From Reticulitermes lucifugus (Eukaryota > Arthropoda > Insecta > Blattodea > Rhinotermitidae): a stretch of DNA of 64,000 nucleotides. Shown here one piece after another: positions 47,906-60,834 of the stretch. The translations under genes were made by a program, and so were the position numbers. The notes under the pieces were generated by a model. It did no database searches, was not told the DNA's origin, and was given only the letters and a program-made list of their open reading frames with translations. The stretch spans positions 16,639 through 80,638 of the forward strand of contig JAKCWW010000115.1 in assembly GCA_026260175.1 (NCBI GenBank), written 5' to 3'. Every line of letters begins with the position of its first letter. Positions within the stretch are counted from its first letter, which is position 1.

Positions 47906-49824
47906 AAGATATTCCACGCAGTTTGGTTGTTTGTCAACTGTTTAATGCGTAACGCAATCGCTACATATCTCAATGACCTTAAAACCTTGAAAGCGTGTGT
48001 AACATACTCGTATTCTTGCGTTTCATCAATCCTTTATTTTAAGAAGACTGGTAGCATTATACAAGCCCTTATTCAATTTCCGGTTTAAATTAATTTACAC
48101 GTTTAACTATTTAATTAGCCACTTAATCCTTCCGCTACTTATTCAATTAATCTATGCGGCGAATGATGACGTACATAAGTTCGCGGTCGGGTTTAGAACC
48201 ACGATCAGTCGATGATTTCAACAAGTCATCACAAATAATTCACGGTTTGTACCTTGGAAATTCAGCGCATAAATTGCGAAATATGAACACCCCTGAAAAC
48301 TAAATTGCGGGTTGCAACTGGCAAGCAGTCCACAACAAAAACAACTGACTAGTGAAAAGATAAACTCAGTTCCAAATTGGTGTGTTAATGACATCAATTC
48401 ATTTTGCTTTGTGCCTCTGCAAGTCCTCTCCAGCACACTCTCGCTGCTGTTCAGTGAATCACGAACATAATTACATCTACAGTCGTATCTTTAAATTATA
48501 GGGTTGTCTAGTTTGTCGGAATGCAGACAACTGCAATTTTTAGGCATTTCTTTGCTCTTTATGCCACTACAGGCGTCTGTTTATTTTGAAATCCAGTACA
48601 GTGGAATGACAAACATTTCTAAATATCAAGGATATAGTGTTCAACAGGCGAAGGCCTTGTATCTTCCTCCTATAATGGGTGAAGAGAAAAATTGTTATAA
48701 CAGCGAATTCTCGTCACGCTATTACAAGAGGAAATGACATTTAAACGTGGCTGCCAACATTTCATTACCTGTGTTCTACAAAAATAAAAATCACGCCCGC
48801 CCAACATATGTTACATTATTTGTCTGAATTTTCACGGGTCTACATGCAGTAATGGGCCTACCAACGTCACTCCCCATCTCACTCGGCCCCCAATAATCTG
48901 ACGCCGGCAGTAATTTCAAGAAATTGCGTCAATTGTTTCAAAACTTACTTCACGCTATATGCCAGGACATGAAACAATACGTGTCATTTCCCTGAGAAAA
49001 CATTAACAGGCAGAGTTTCTACTATCTAACATATTTCAGACAGGCTTCCGCCCTACGACCTCGTGTACGTGCGGCATATTTGAGGTCACTTTACGTCACT
49101 GTGCACTAAATCAAAATATGCAGAGGAAGGTGCCAGAAAACGCCTAAAATGTAGGTCTCAATCCTAATAAGAAGCTGTGATTTGCTGTTTTCCTGGTCGT
49201 GACTATGAATGCCGCATATCTTTTTTCTGTGATGTGATGCCTTACAGTTCGGAAGTTTACACTGTCACATCCCCGAATAAATCGGTCTTGCAATGAGAAT
49301 CTGAAACTGCTTTAAAAGGAATAGAGGGCCGGATTAAACTGGCTCAAAATATAGTAGAAATATAGGTTTGTGTGAACACTGTAATGAACCATCCGGTTAC
49401 ATAACAGGCGGGTAATTTCTTGATCAGTACCGAGACTACCAGCGTTACCAGGAAGATACTGTACCTTGGGCCGATTAATTCCTCAGTAATTTAATGAAAA
49501 TGTTTCAGCTAGATAATGTAGCATCGAATGTAGGCCTACATAGGATAACTGTGTACGAAAATTAAAAGAAAACTACAATAAGCGACAGTAGAGTATTTGA
49601 AGGTGGTATCCTAGTATTTAAAAGTGGGACGGAATATGACCACCAAAAACCTGACTCAGGGTACCTGGTCTTCGAGTAGAGACTCGATCCACAACTCCGA
49701 GACAATATGTACCTTACAGCTACGTTAGTTACAGAAGTTTCGATTGTGATCTCGCCTGCAACACCCCGTGGATAACGACGTTTCAGGGAAAATTGCTTTC
49801 TCCTTTTAAGCATCGAATATTTAG
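47906..49824. other. No gene seen
   Basis: A 77-codon plus frame at 48504-48737 and an 83-codon minus frame at 49562-49813 show no known motifs. A (GGTT)n run lies at 49825-49841, just beyond. Confidence 0.4.
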
Positions 49825-49881
49825 TTGGTTGGTTGGTTGGTTGATTAGTACGTAGAGATCTGAAACAGCATCATCATCAGC

Positions 49882-50204
49882 AACAGTAGCAGCAGCGTCT
49901 TCAACGTGATGGCAGCAGCAGCAGCAGCAGCAATAGCAGCAGCGTCTTCAACGTGATGGCAGCAGCAGCAGCAGCAGCAGCAGCAATAGCAGCAGCGTCT
50001 TCAACGTGATGGCAGCAGCAGCAATAGCAGCAGCGTCTTCAACGTGATGGCAGCAGCAGCAGCAGCAATAGCAGCAGCGTCTTCAAAATGATGGCGGCAG
50101 CAGCAGCAGCAATAGCAGCAGCGTCTTCAACGTGATGGCGGCAGCAGCAGCAGCAATAGCAGCAGCGTCTTCAACGTGATGGCAGCAGCGTCTTCAACGT
50201 GATG
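49882..50204 (+). repeat. CAG-rich compound minisatellite
   Basis: Eight copies of GCGTCTTCAACGTGATGG (one with AAATG for ACGTG) are separated by CAG runs of variable length and usually AATAGCAGCA. Copy spacings are about 47, 53, 38, 45, 43, 44 and 24 bp; nearly all the variation is in the CAG number. Both strands have stops in the repeat, so it is not coding. Confidence 0.95.
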
Positions 50205-52437
50205 GAGGCAGCGTGTATGGCGTGAAAGGTGGCTTCATATTGTTCTTATTTCTTATCACGAAACGGTTCCTTGAACTTGCATATTGCAGCAGTTACCACA
50301 AAGAAAACTGAAGACAGGCACACAACCTTAAATCTAAGAGATGTTTCAGACGATGGAGAGGTTGACTCCAGCCAAAGTGGCAATTCAGCACATGAAAAAA
50401 TATGTCTGGCCAGTTTAATTGTCGATATCAATCGATATTAGCAGCACAGAGTAGAGTAAAATAATATCGCTAGGAAATAACGTTACCCAGCTAGCCTTCT
50501 CAGGCGTTCGTTACATGCAATACAACTCTGCTTTTGAGATGTTGCAAATCATACGGCGAGTTTTATATATGGAGGGAATTGTTGACTAGCTCACCAACTG
50601 TCAATGACTCAAGAAGATTCTGTACCAATGAGTCAGTCAGTCAGTCACTAGACGTTAGGGTTCCCGGCTCTCTTTCGTCAACGTTTCGAGGGTTATACAA
50701 ATCACTAAAATACGGATATTGTATTTTTATTTCCTCAAGAGAAACAACCTATATGAAGGTCGTTAACATTTTATTTCGCAATTCAGAATAAAGGTTTTCT
50801 TACCGAAGGCCATCCAGAAGTAATTCCAACATGCCTTCTGAAAGGACAGATAAACTTATGGATCATGTATAACCTAATTTAAGTGGAAGTTAGTAGGAAG
50901 ATTATGCTATTGGAGGTCGCTAAGACTAACATGGTTGCCGCGGCTACTGAACTTCTGAAATGTTTACATTACCGTTTCTCAAGGCAAGATGTGAAAAAAA
51001 TAATTATGACAACGTTTGAGAGATTCTAATCATCGCTGACGTCAGAAAAGGTTTCCAGGGCTCATTGTCGTTAGGCTTCTCAGACTACTATTCGATGAGA
51101 GAATCTAAGACAAACATTAAGAAAGATAAACCATGAGACTAATGGTGGCCAAAAGGAACTACCTCAGACGAACGGCTGTTGGCTGGAAATGACAATGTCC
51201 GAGAACAATGCTCGGTAACCGAGAATTTCTCACACTAATACTCAGTGACAAAGTCCCTTCGACTAATGCTTGGCGACATAAATAATGCCTAAGACAGAGT
51301 AATGTTCTTAACGACAGATAATGTGAGACTCTGAGAGGGGTTAGTAAACCGCTAATACTACCAAACGCTCTGTGCCAGGTAACCTTGTTTCTTCGAAGTG
51401 GTCAGCGAGCGAGCGCTGGAGACATGCCAGACGCAGCTGTTGCTGTCCGCGGGCTATGCTTGTGTCCAGTTAATGAAAAGAACCGAATATCGCTTGAGTG
51501 GCACCAACCTGAACAGTTACTCACGTAACAAGAAATGTGTGCCTGTTCAAATGAAAGTTGCGACCAAATACACGGGGTCGCACTATAAAGAAGAGAATAA
51601 AAAACGCATATTGGATAAAATTTCGAATTAAAAAAATGAACAGAATTTGTCGACAGAATGTAAACTACCGAGGTCTATCGCAACCCCTAACCTTCGATCA
51701 CAAACCAAGCTCTATGGATATGTAGCATAGAAACCCGGGTATGGTATATGGCTCACGTGCAACCAGAGCAGATCTTTGAAGGTACTACTGGACGAATGTA
51801 GTCGACATAGGTGATGGGGGTTTTTGAGATCAGGGGCTGAGAAGAATACTTGTACATATGGACAGAAATAACAACAGGCTGGAGAAAAACTCGTAAAGAT
51901 TGTATCCTAATTATTACTCTTCGATAAATACTACTATGGTGAGTATGAAGGCGTGGAGAGTGCAAGCATAACAAACGGGAGATAAAAAATCCTACAAAAT
52001 GTAGTTTGAAAAACGAAAATTAAGACCCAGCAAAGGTGGGGAGGAAATAACCTATTATATTAGACCCCAAAGACATGGGCTATGACGTATGGACTGGATA
52101 CATCTGGTTTGGTGACTGGAACCTATAAACACAGTACGAGACTTTAGGTTCCACAAAAGGCATTGAATTTTTCACTAGCTGAGAGATTACGTCTTTCTCT
52201 ATGGCTCATTTCCAAGTACTTATTTTATACACTTCTATCTGCAAGAACATAGCATAAAAACCAACAGAATATCAAGTGTTCATTTCTTTCTGTACAAGTA
52301 TAAATACGTTCCTCCACATATGAAGATTAAGGTCATACGAGCTACCGGACTACCCGGCGTGACTTCATAGCAGGAAGTTTCAAAGTCACGGCCTTGAGAA
52401 CCTAAAATTCCACATTCTCCACTTCAGTAAATGAAAA
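50205..52437. other. No gene shown
   Basis: A 70-codon plus frame (50229-50441) includes LRDVSDDGEVDSSQSGNSA, which looks protein-like but has no recognised family and no clear exon edges. The rest is non-coding. Confidence 0.3.
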
Positions 52438-52725
52438 GGTAAAGTTGTGCCTGCGCAGGCCACAAAAGCATAGGAGTGGAGGTATAGCTGCACTTATTCT
52501 TAACCTCGGCACTCCACGGAAATAAGTGGTCATTTTAATGCATCCACCGCTTATTTCGTAAGGAGCCCCTAGTAGACATTAAATATTGGCTGATCGGGCC
52601 TCAGAGTAGGTCTGTGTTCTCTGGAGGATCACAAAAAATTTGTTGCCTCACCGCGAATCGAAACAGGATTTCCGAAAGTCCAGTACGTAGCCCAATTACT
52701 ACATGGATTGTGCTATCCCTGCTTT
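52438..52725 (-). mobile_element. SINE-1 copy, diverged
   Basis: Minus orientation: 'aggtaaagttgtgcctgcgc', 'taacctcggcactccacgga', then a decayed middle and a head ending 'attgtgctatccctg' at the right. The B box is altered (GCGAATCGAAACAGG on the plus strand). Confidence 0.75.
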
Positions 52726-53831
52726 TTTCTGCATCTGTTCACTACTTATTCATGGCCTAAAAACAAAACAAAGGTTTTGGATTACACCAAAACTGCCAAC
52801 AACTGTCCCCAGATATAACCTCCTTGGTTTAATGACACAACACATACATATCACACGAATTAATCATTGCATGATTCCATTCTCTTTGTTCATATCGTTG
52901 AGCGATTCAGGTGTTACTGCAACCCCAGATTGAGGCCTACATGCCGCATGTGGCTCATTAAGCTGTGTTAAAACAATCATCCATTACAACAGAAATCAGT
53001 TTCTACGGTTGTCACAGAGAAACACACTCTAAATATTTGTAACTTGGAATTAGTGTAATTAGCAAAACTCATTCTGCTCGAGGTCTCTGGAATTTCATAA
53101 CGTCCCAGTGATACTCCGTAAGCTTCGGAAAATGCTTTCGTCATGAATTGTCCATTCGCGACTGTCTTGAAGCTGATACCTATATGCCATGTCGTACAAC
53201 TTGTTAGCAAAGATACTAGCCATCTGCCGGTCACATGACGGGCTGCTCTACGAATAATATTCACACGCTACTCCGAGACCTTTTTTCATCGCTCCTTTCT
53301 CTATTCTTAATTCCACCTGTCGTACTGTTGCCTTCTCGTTGTGTTATGTTGTATTATATGTTCGATGCTCAACTATTTTTTCAGCCTCAGCCCATACTTC
53401 AGTGTACAGAGTCTGTCTCAATTACAAAAAAGCCCTCTTCGCCAAGAGCGGCTACCTCACAGAGAACACATAACTCGATACCAATGGCTGGCATGGAAAC
53501 CAGGGTGTGACTCGATCAATCACTACTCACACAAGGGTATTAACGTAAAACAGATAAAGATGTCCTATTCATTTTACATTCGTGTTTATTTTCACACATT
53601 GTTGCTCCTGTTCGTGTGACTTGCTTCAAAACTAGTGATGATCCCAGGACCGACAGTATGAATTCTTACCGAAATAAAAGCAGGGATGTGCATCATCTGA
53701 AAACACTCAGCCTGTTTTTGGTTGGGTAATTATAAGTCCTGAAACCTGCATAACACAATTAAGAACAGAAATTTATGAAGGCTAGCAAGATTCCATTGTC
53801 CTGCAACTGTCTCTTTCCACTGGGGAGGATT
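52726..53831. other. No gene seen
   Basis: Non-coding. Frames up to 95 codons without recognisable motifs. Confidence 0.4.
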
Positions 53832-53855
53832 AGCAGCAGCAGCAGCAGCAGCAGC
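53832..53855 (+). repeat. AGC microsatellite
   Basis: Eight AGC units. Unrelated in flank to the CAG minisatellite at 49882-50204. Confidence 0.9.
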
Positions 53856-54257
53856 ACTCGCATTGTCCCTTAAACAATACATCCGAGAGGGCGTCTCGGC
53901 CCCGCGGTAACGGTGCCACCACTCTGCCTAATCGTATTCTAACCTGCTTTGAGATTAATTAATTGATTGCCGAATTGTCTACGGCTAAGTATCAATTCGT
54001 CACACGTAATTAAGTACCCATCTATCTACCTACTTGCCGAGTTATCCGTATAGCATTGCAAGTAACTAACACCGTTAGATCTACTGACACACATAAACCG
54101 AGTTGCTAACAGTGTCGTTAAATGAACTACACATAAACAAACACTGTGACAACAGAACCCGAAGTTTCAACACCGTAAAATCAAAACCCGCCACTGGATT
54201 CGATCCTCAGACACTTCCACCTACAGCCCATTCTAACAATCGATTTCCCAAACATCT

Positions 54258-54455
54258 ATCTTCACGCTGAAGTCTTCTGAGACGTTACACCGTGTAGGCT
54301 GGTAAATAGTTACTAGCATGTCGGAGAAGTGGACTGTCACCATCTAGAGGGGCTAGCAGCGCAACAAGAGACTTCTTGCGAGCAGCACGTTCCTCCGAAA
54401 CATCGGCAATTATTGGCCAGTCCCAGAAGATTTGTACCGTTGTGAGAACCTCACC
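54258..54455. mobile_element. FB-A foldback element, both arms
   Basis: The left arm (about 54262-54340, 'gacgttacaccgtgtaggct') is the inverse of the right arm (about 54381-54455, 'cacgttcctccgaaacatcg', ending 'tgtgagaacctca'). The spacer is about 40 bp. The CUGAAGA half of the core in the right arm is lost. Confidence 0.65.
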
Positions 54456-57400
54456 GCTCCCATAGTGATGTTATTTTCTCATTTCCTCGGCCTTCCAAGT
54501 GGCCTATTTCCAAAAATTTTCCTTTCTAATTTTATTATGTAGCACATCTCTCTCCTCCTATCGAATTATATCCACAAAATAAAACGCACAAAATTCAGCT
54601 AAACTGGCATAATAATAATAATAATAATAATAATATATAATATAATACAATATAACATATAATTTATTTTAAAAACATATCAACATACATTGTCTGTAGG
54701 GCCTAAGGAAAAACACGAGGAACTTGGCACCTAGAGCTGCTAGTCGCAGCATTATATTCTCGCGGTTTAAATAATCGGCGCTAGTACAACCCAGGCGTCG
54801 ACGGGAGGTTAACAAAGATAACAGAGCATCTTCATGAAATGTGCTGAATGGATCATTTGCACCTAATTATTTCGTTGTCTACATATTCAGGTGCGAAACT
54901 TTAAACGGTATATCCCGCTGCCTAACACTACGGTGTGAAGATATATAAGGGGATGTGGTACAAGTTCCGCGCATTCTTACCAGCAGCATTAAGTGGAGGT
55001 GAGTTATCATCTCTTGTGTCACATGACTTAAGTCCATAATAAATCTATTATAAACTATTAGACTGCAATAAATACGAGTAAAAAGCTCTGCAGTATTAAC
55101 AACGTACAGCACACCCGCTACTATATAGCCTTTCTTTTATCGCTGCACCGAGTACAGAAGCTTTTATCACATACGAATGCATCCGCCGCGATATCCCGCG
55201 ATAGTTGTAGTGCTCACAACAGCGTGATAAAATAAACACAATGTAAATCACCGCCTGCTTTAACACACGTCTTCTTTTTCCCAAAGACTGTTTTTACGTG
55301 TTTCGTATGATTCTCAACATATACAGCCATTATTCCCTCAAACGGCACTAACTATTGTGATACACTGTTTTCTGTGAGGTAGGAACTAAATCTGTAACTA
55401 TTATTTGGAGAAATTTCAGACTTAAGAAGGTTGAAAGCATTACTTTGACGATCGGCAAGTGCAAAATATACGTAATGTGCATAGGTCTAATTATTTAAAA
55501 TTCCTTCTTATGTAGAAATTTATATTGTAAGCAGCGAATGAACGAGATATTGTGGGCATATATTGTTTTGTTTGTTTGCTTCCTTGCTTGCTTGTCTCGT
55601 GCTCCTCTCCCATCTACCGCTATCGCAGCTTTCACGAGTTAACATTCCCCATCAATCACCGTAAGCCCTAAAAAATGTTCCAACATTCAAAATGTATTTA
55701 AATCTATTCTTTCTGTATTTTTAATTAGCCAACATTTTTGAAATAAGAATTTGTTTCGTTATTCTAGCCTGTATTTGCAATCCCTTACGGGCAGTAAAAA
55801 CTGTTTTGATTGGCTCGACATTATTAATTTTTTTTTACCACACACTTCGATCGTAATCCCTAAGAAGTCTCAGTTCAACATTAAGAAATAACGCGTCCGC
55901 CAGCAGTTCTATATGTGGGCATTGACCACGTCCGGGAGATTTAAGATTTCAAGGCTGGTGAAGAAACCTGGAGGTGGAGGCAGAAGGTTGCTTCGAAAAT
56001 TAGTAATCACCGGCTAGACTACGCGTGTCGTAATGCAGAAGACAGCATTCTAAATAACGTCCATGCTACGCACGACATATCTTGCTCTTCTGGTACGGAT
56101 TTAATGTCTGAGAAATCTGTGAAAGAAACACGTCCCGCCACCTGTCTACGATTTACCTAACTCTTCGTGACTTTTAAAAAACAGAAATATCATACCTGAA
56201 GGCTTCTTTTAAAACAACCGCTAGGGAAGTATTAAGTTAAATACACCTGTCCTAACTGTACCAAGACGACCTCTTGCAATACAAATATCTATAGGCCTAT
56301 AACGTACAGTGAATGCCTATAATGTATTTTGAAGTTCAATGAAAAACAAAGAAATATGTAACTTTAGTACCAGTCACGTAAGTCTAACTGGTAATTCACG
56401 TCCCTGAGATAAAGAACCGGAAGAAGCAGCTTCCAGGTGTGGAGCTTAGTTGTGAATGTGTTAAATAAGTAGTCGCGAACAACAGAAAAGAGGTGATCCT
56501 CCAGTTTCAAGGACTAGCGTGGGATTAACAATCCTTCGTGATAAGAAGAAAAGCATGTCAGGAAATAGCATAAAGTGTCTCGAAAGTGGGGGGCGTGTAC
56601 TGCACACATTGCCTTTGTATTCCGCCCATTGAGGAGACCTTGTGACAGCAGCAAAGAAAATTTCTGTTCCACAGCAAAAGACAAGTTCTTCACCAGCTGA
56701 GTGATTATCAGACCCGTGTTTTCCAACTTTTCTCCATGAAGGGACCCCTAACTATGCAAATGAAAACACAATAAAGAGGCAGCTGGTAGAGCACGAATAT
56801 TACTGCAGTATTGCCAGTTGCCGAGCAAAAATTCCCGCAATATTTTTGAGTGATATTTGGAATTTTTAGCGGTATTTCAAATTTTGTATCTATTTATTCC
56901 ACAATTAATCGCCGAACTAAGGATTTTCCACCGAATCCTGTTTGTAAAACTGTCTTAGACTTTAATGGAAGACCATCTTGCACAAGAACAAGCAATGTTT
57001 GTCATTTCACATGTTAGTCGACCCATACCGATTGAAGTCGGTACTGTGTTGTAGGTAAAGTGTAAGATAAGTTTTACTTAACGGTACTACGAATTTTTAG
57101 GGTAGATAAATAAAATGAGGAGGGTAGAGCGCTGCTAAAACCATTCTGACAGGGGAAAGCCGCAGCAATTGGGGGAAAAGCCTGCCATAGTGACAATTTT
57201 TCCACCAAAAATGCCACAAGAACACATGGAGTTCACTTTAACCCAAATTAGCGTACATTATATAAACAGCATAGATTTCCTCAAAAAACTTCATAACCTC
57301 TGGCACATAAACTATAGACCACTGCGATAAGGATCATTGACTTTTTGGTACGCTAAACATTCAAGAAATTTAAAGTAAAAAACACAGGTAATAATGTAGC

Positions 57401-57939
57401 GACCTGTACTGCGACTGGCTCAGAAGCAACAGCCTACCATCCGTAATAAAGAAAATGCAAGACGTATGACGTCACAACAGCAAAGAACCCGCTTGAAAAG
57501 CGCGAGTGCATTTCAATACCTGTCACGTACTGTGTGTTTCAAGCAGCATAGAGCGAACACTCGAGTGCTGGAAGAAACTCTATGCGTACTTCCGATCCCG
57601 TGGCTTGAGGCAGGTTGTAGCAGCAAATAGCAAACATTCGACTGTTGGCGGGAATCCTATGTGTATTTCCATCGCCACCAGGACTTTCCACTCCCATGGC
57701 ATGGGCAGTGTGTTTCAAAACACAGGCTGAGAGACCTCGAACGTTGGGAAAAATCATCTCTTCTTACCACGCAAAATACCACATTTTCTCGCTTCCTGCG
57801 CGCCTCGCACACAGATGACGTATTATACAGCGACAGTTGCCGATACCTGAACACTACACATAATTTTTTATTCGGGAGTAGAGGAGAAACTATAAACATT
57901 CTAAACCTCTGCGCTCGCTAGAGATGGTTGGTAAACTTC
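54456..57939. other. No gene seen; TAA microsatellite
   Basis: A (TAA)n run at 54609-54634 passes into TATAATATAATA. I see no recognisable coding sequence or SINE in the rest of this long AT-rich block. Confidence 0.4.
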
Positions 57940-58105
57940 ATGTTGCGACCGCTTTACCTCCCAGGAAATATCCTCGTTACGCATTAGACAGGAGACTCGG
58001 TGGGGCGCAACACAATCTGGATACAGTGGTGACGGACAGAATTTGATTACCGCTCGGGAATCGAACCCCGGTAGTCCAGCTAGTCACTGACTTATCCCGG
58101 ATCTT
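57940..58105 (-). mobile_element. SINE-1 fragment with head
   Basis: Minus orientation with 'gcgaccgctttacctcccag' body and a good B box (GGGGTTCGATTCCCG on the minus strand, about 58058-58072). The 3' half is missing. Confidence 0.7.
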
Positions 58106-58864
58106 ACCTGCGACGTAGTAGCTCTGATTTCCAAGAATGTCTATGTCATTAATTTAACCACGTAAGTAACTAAATCCGTGAAGCGGAATCTTTCTTAGGA
58201 AACGAACAGTCGACCAGCTCGTCAAAAAAACAAACAAACAAACTTGTCTTATATGGGAACCGAAGTTCCATTACCATTTTCAGAAGAGGTGGCCACTGGC
58301 GCCTATCGCGAGTCAGCATCATTATGGTCTAAGAAAATACCAATATTTTAAAAGCCTTGTAATATGACCCCTTCATTTTCGCATAGATCTCCAAAATGGT
58401 CCTTTTCTTCCCCATTTTCTAAATAAAATGTTGTGCTAACTAACTAAATACATAACTATCCAACTAGCTCCATAGAGTAATAACAGTCCTTACTGAGAAG
58501 TTATTTGGCTCTAAGCTCGTTAAAAATTTCCCCGGAACTTAGGGAAACCAAAGTTTCATAACAACACACCATTTGCCCTTTCCTGAGCCAGATAATTCCA
58601 GTCACGCCCTCCCATCATATTTCTATAAGATACAGTTTAATATTATCCTCCCATCTGCACGTAGGTCTTCCAAGAGGTATCTTTGCTTCAGGATTTCCAA
58701 CCAAAACCCTGTCTGCATTTTCTTCACGCCCATACGTGCCACATGCAATATGATCACCATAATAATATCTGGCGAGATGTGCAAATCATACAGCTCCTCA
58801 CTATCCGGGTTTCTCCACAATTCTGTTATTTCCTCTTAGGGTTAAACATTATTCTCGATCACCC
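58106..58864. other. No gene seen
   Basis: A short (CAAA)n run near 58224-58240. Otherwise non-coding. Confidence 0.4.
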
Positions 58865-59125
58865 TCAGCCTATACGACATTCCAGGTTCTCCAGCTGTGT
58901 TGCTGAAGATACACGTCTCCTGGCTTATTACACCGTGTCGACAGATAGTTATCGACATTTCGAAGAAACGCAGTGCCTCCATCTTTAGGGTCAAGGAGTC
59001 TGAGAACTGTGGAATGCTGGAGCTTCCAGACGATGGCACTATGCCCCTTCGGAACGTCAGTAAAAATTTACGTATCGACGCGGCGCAATAAGCCCGAAGA
59101 CTCCAATCTTCATCCTCAGCTTGTA
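58865..59125. mobile_element. FB-A foldback element, best two-arm copy
   Basis: The left arm (58872-58998) and right arm (about 59024-59125) align in inverse over about 100 bp with a spacer of about 25 bp. Shared landmarks are GGCTTATT(A/G)C(A/G)CCG and GATAGTTATCGACATTTCG against its inverse. Translation of the left arm gives VLLKIHVSWLITPC-like and FEETQCLHL peptides, the FB-A signature. Each arm holds a degraded hammerhead-like core pointing outward: in the left arm (minus) CUAAAGA, GGAG/CUUC stem II and GAAAU; in the right arm CAGACGA and GGAAC. Confidence 0.8.
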
Positions 59126-59317
59126 TCTTCCCTTACTGTAATAGGTAAAGATTCACGTCGTCATCTCATTTCTCCGAGTGTGACATTAATTTAGCGTTAC
59201 TTAACACTGCGGCACTGGGGTAGTTCCGAGAGTGAAGACAGTGACTATAGACTTAGCGAAGGGGCAGTGGAAGGGACAGGGACAGGGTATGCTGTCACAA
59301 CGTCCAAATAGGGTATT

Positions 59318-59703
59318 GCAGTCCAAGCAGAAATGAATACATGGGAGAGGAAAATATTGAGAGGGATGTATGGACCAGTGGCAGAACGGGGAACATGACG
59401 AATAAGAACTAATCAAGAATTGCGGGAGCTATATAGAGATTTAGACATAGCAGCAGACATTAAAAAGAAAAGATTGGAATGGACAGGACATCTTGTAAGA
59501 ATGGGTCATGGAACGGTAAGTTAAGAAAATATTTCAGGGTAAACCGGAGGGAAGAAGAATGGGAAGACCTAAATTGAGATGGTTTGGAAGATATTGAAAA
59601 GGATCAACGGGAGATGAAGGTTAAAAGATGGCGACAGAAGGCAGGTGACAGAGAAAAATGGACATCTGTAATTAAGGAGGCCAAGGCTCTCAGATGGCCG
59701 TAG
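59318..59703 (+). pseudogene. Non-LTR retrotransposon ORF2 C-terminal relic
   Basis: The plus strand reads NTWERKILRGMYGPVAERGT, then RIRTNQELRELYRDLDIAAD, then KKKRLEWTGHLVRMGHGT. After frameshifts it gives KPEGRRMGRPKLRW-like and KVKRWRQKAGDREKW-like blocks, ending LRWP-stop at about 59701. This is the zinc-knuckle-like tail region that follows the reverse transcriptase in several insect LINE clades. Stops at about 59396 and 59522 and at least two frameshifts. No 5' part is present. Confidence 0.7.
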
Positions 59704-60834
59704 ATCCAAGGAGACATCGCTTAGGGGTACAGTGGCCGAAACATGAAATAAGTCTCACTATCTGACAACGAGATAAATAAGACTGGAGCTTTACCCCTAC
59801 TCCTAGTGCATGACTTATATCGTGGTACTTATGTTGCACAATATATTCCCCCGCCAAATCTACACCACTGGTAGTTTTTGTGGTTGATTTAACGATGATG
59901 CCAGTATCTCAGATTACACAACACAGTTCATAATATGAGCAGTGACTGGTGTATTGAAATGTAGTTGAAATGAATCGTCTGTGGCATAATCTAGATAAAC
60001 TGGAGAGAGTGAGGGAAATAACCGACGGTGTTCCGTCCCACTCTGGTACTACTCAGTATCTTGGTCGTGATATATAACAAATATTACGCCGATATTACTT
60101 GTTTCAGTTACGATAACTTCATTTAGCATAGGACGATACCTTGACACGGACTACGTCTGCTCCCCCATGGGTTCTTTCAATTTGCTACGAACATACACGT
60201 TGCTAGCCGACTCATATGAGCTGCCAGTATCTTCCGGTCAATCAATAGGACGACACGTCACGTCACATCGAGTCGCGTCGCGTCGCGGGGATTATGGACA
60301 CGGCTACCCAGTCAATCACTCAGTCGCCCGCAGCCCCTACATATCAGCACCCTGTCCCGCAGCACAGGCTACCCAACAACAATCACTACACTCACTCCAT
60401 GGCACAACGTCTTTCTGAGCAGTTGAATTGTTCAATTGGTCTAGAAATTCACTGTCTATGTGGAACACGAAAATATATCACCGCCTTCATTAAAGCCCGC
60501 CAGTGGATCCAATCTTCAGCCAGCTAAAAATCCAATGTCTACTTTACAACCCATCCCTCTAAGATGGATTTAAATGTTATCCACCCACTGGTTATGTATG
60601 TTCTATTTATATAATATTTGAGTTATTTTTTACTGGTACTCTTCGATTTGTGAACAGGATACATTCTGAACACCTGGTCTTAGGTCAAGAATACGAAATG
60701 AGGTGGAATATACACCCTACAGCAGATGGGGGGTGATTCAAATAAGTAGTCTTTCTTAAATTAAGTTACAGACCAACTGATGCAACTAAAACCACTTTTT
60801 ATGTAGCTTTATTATTAAAATTGTTAAAATTATA
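59704..60834. other. No gene seen; segment shared with 54190-54260
   Basis: At about 60494-60560, 'aagcccgccagtggatccaa' and 'ctttacaacccatccc' echo 'aaacccgccactggattcga' and 'ctacagcccattc' near 54185-54240, so an unnamed repeat is shared. A TCGCG-rich run lies at 60275-60290. Confidence 0.4.
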
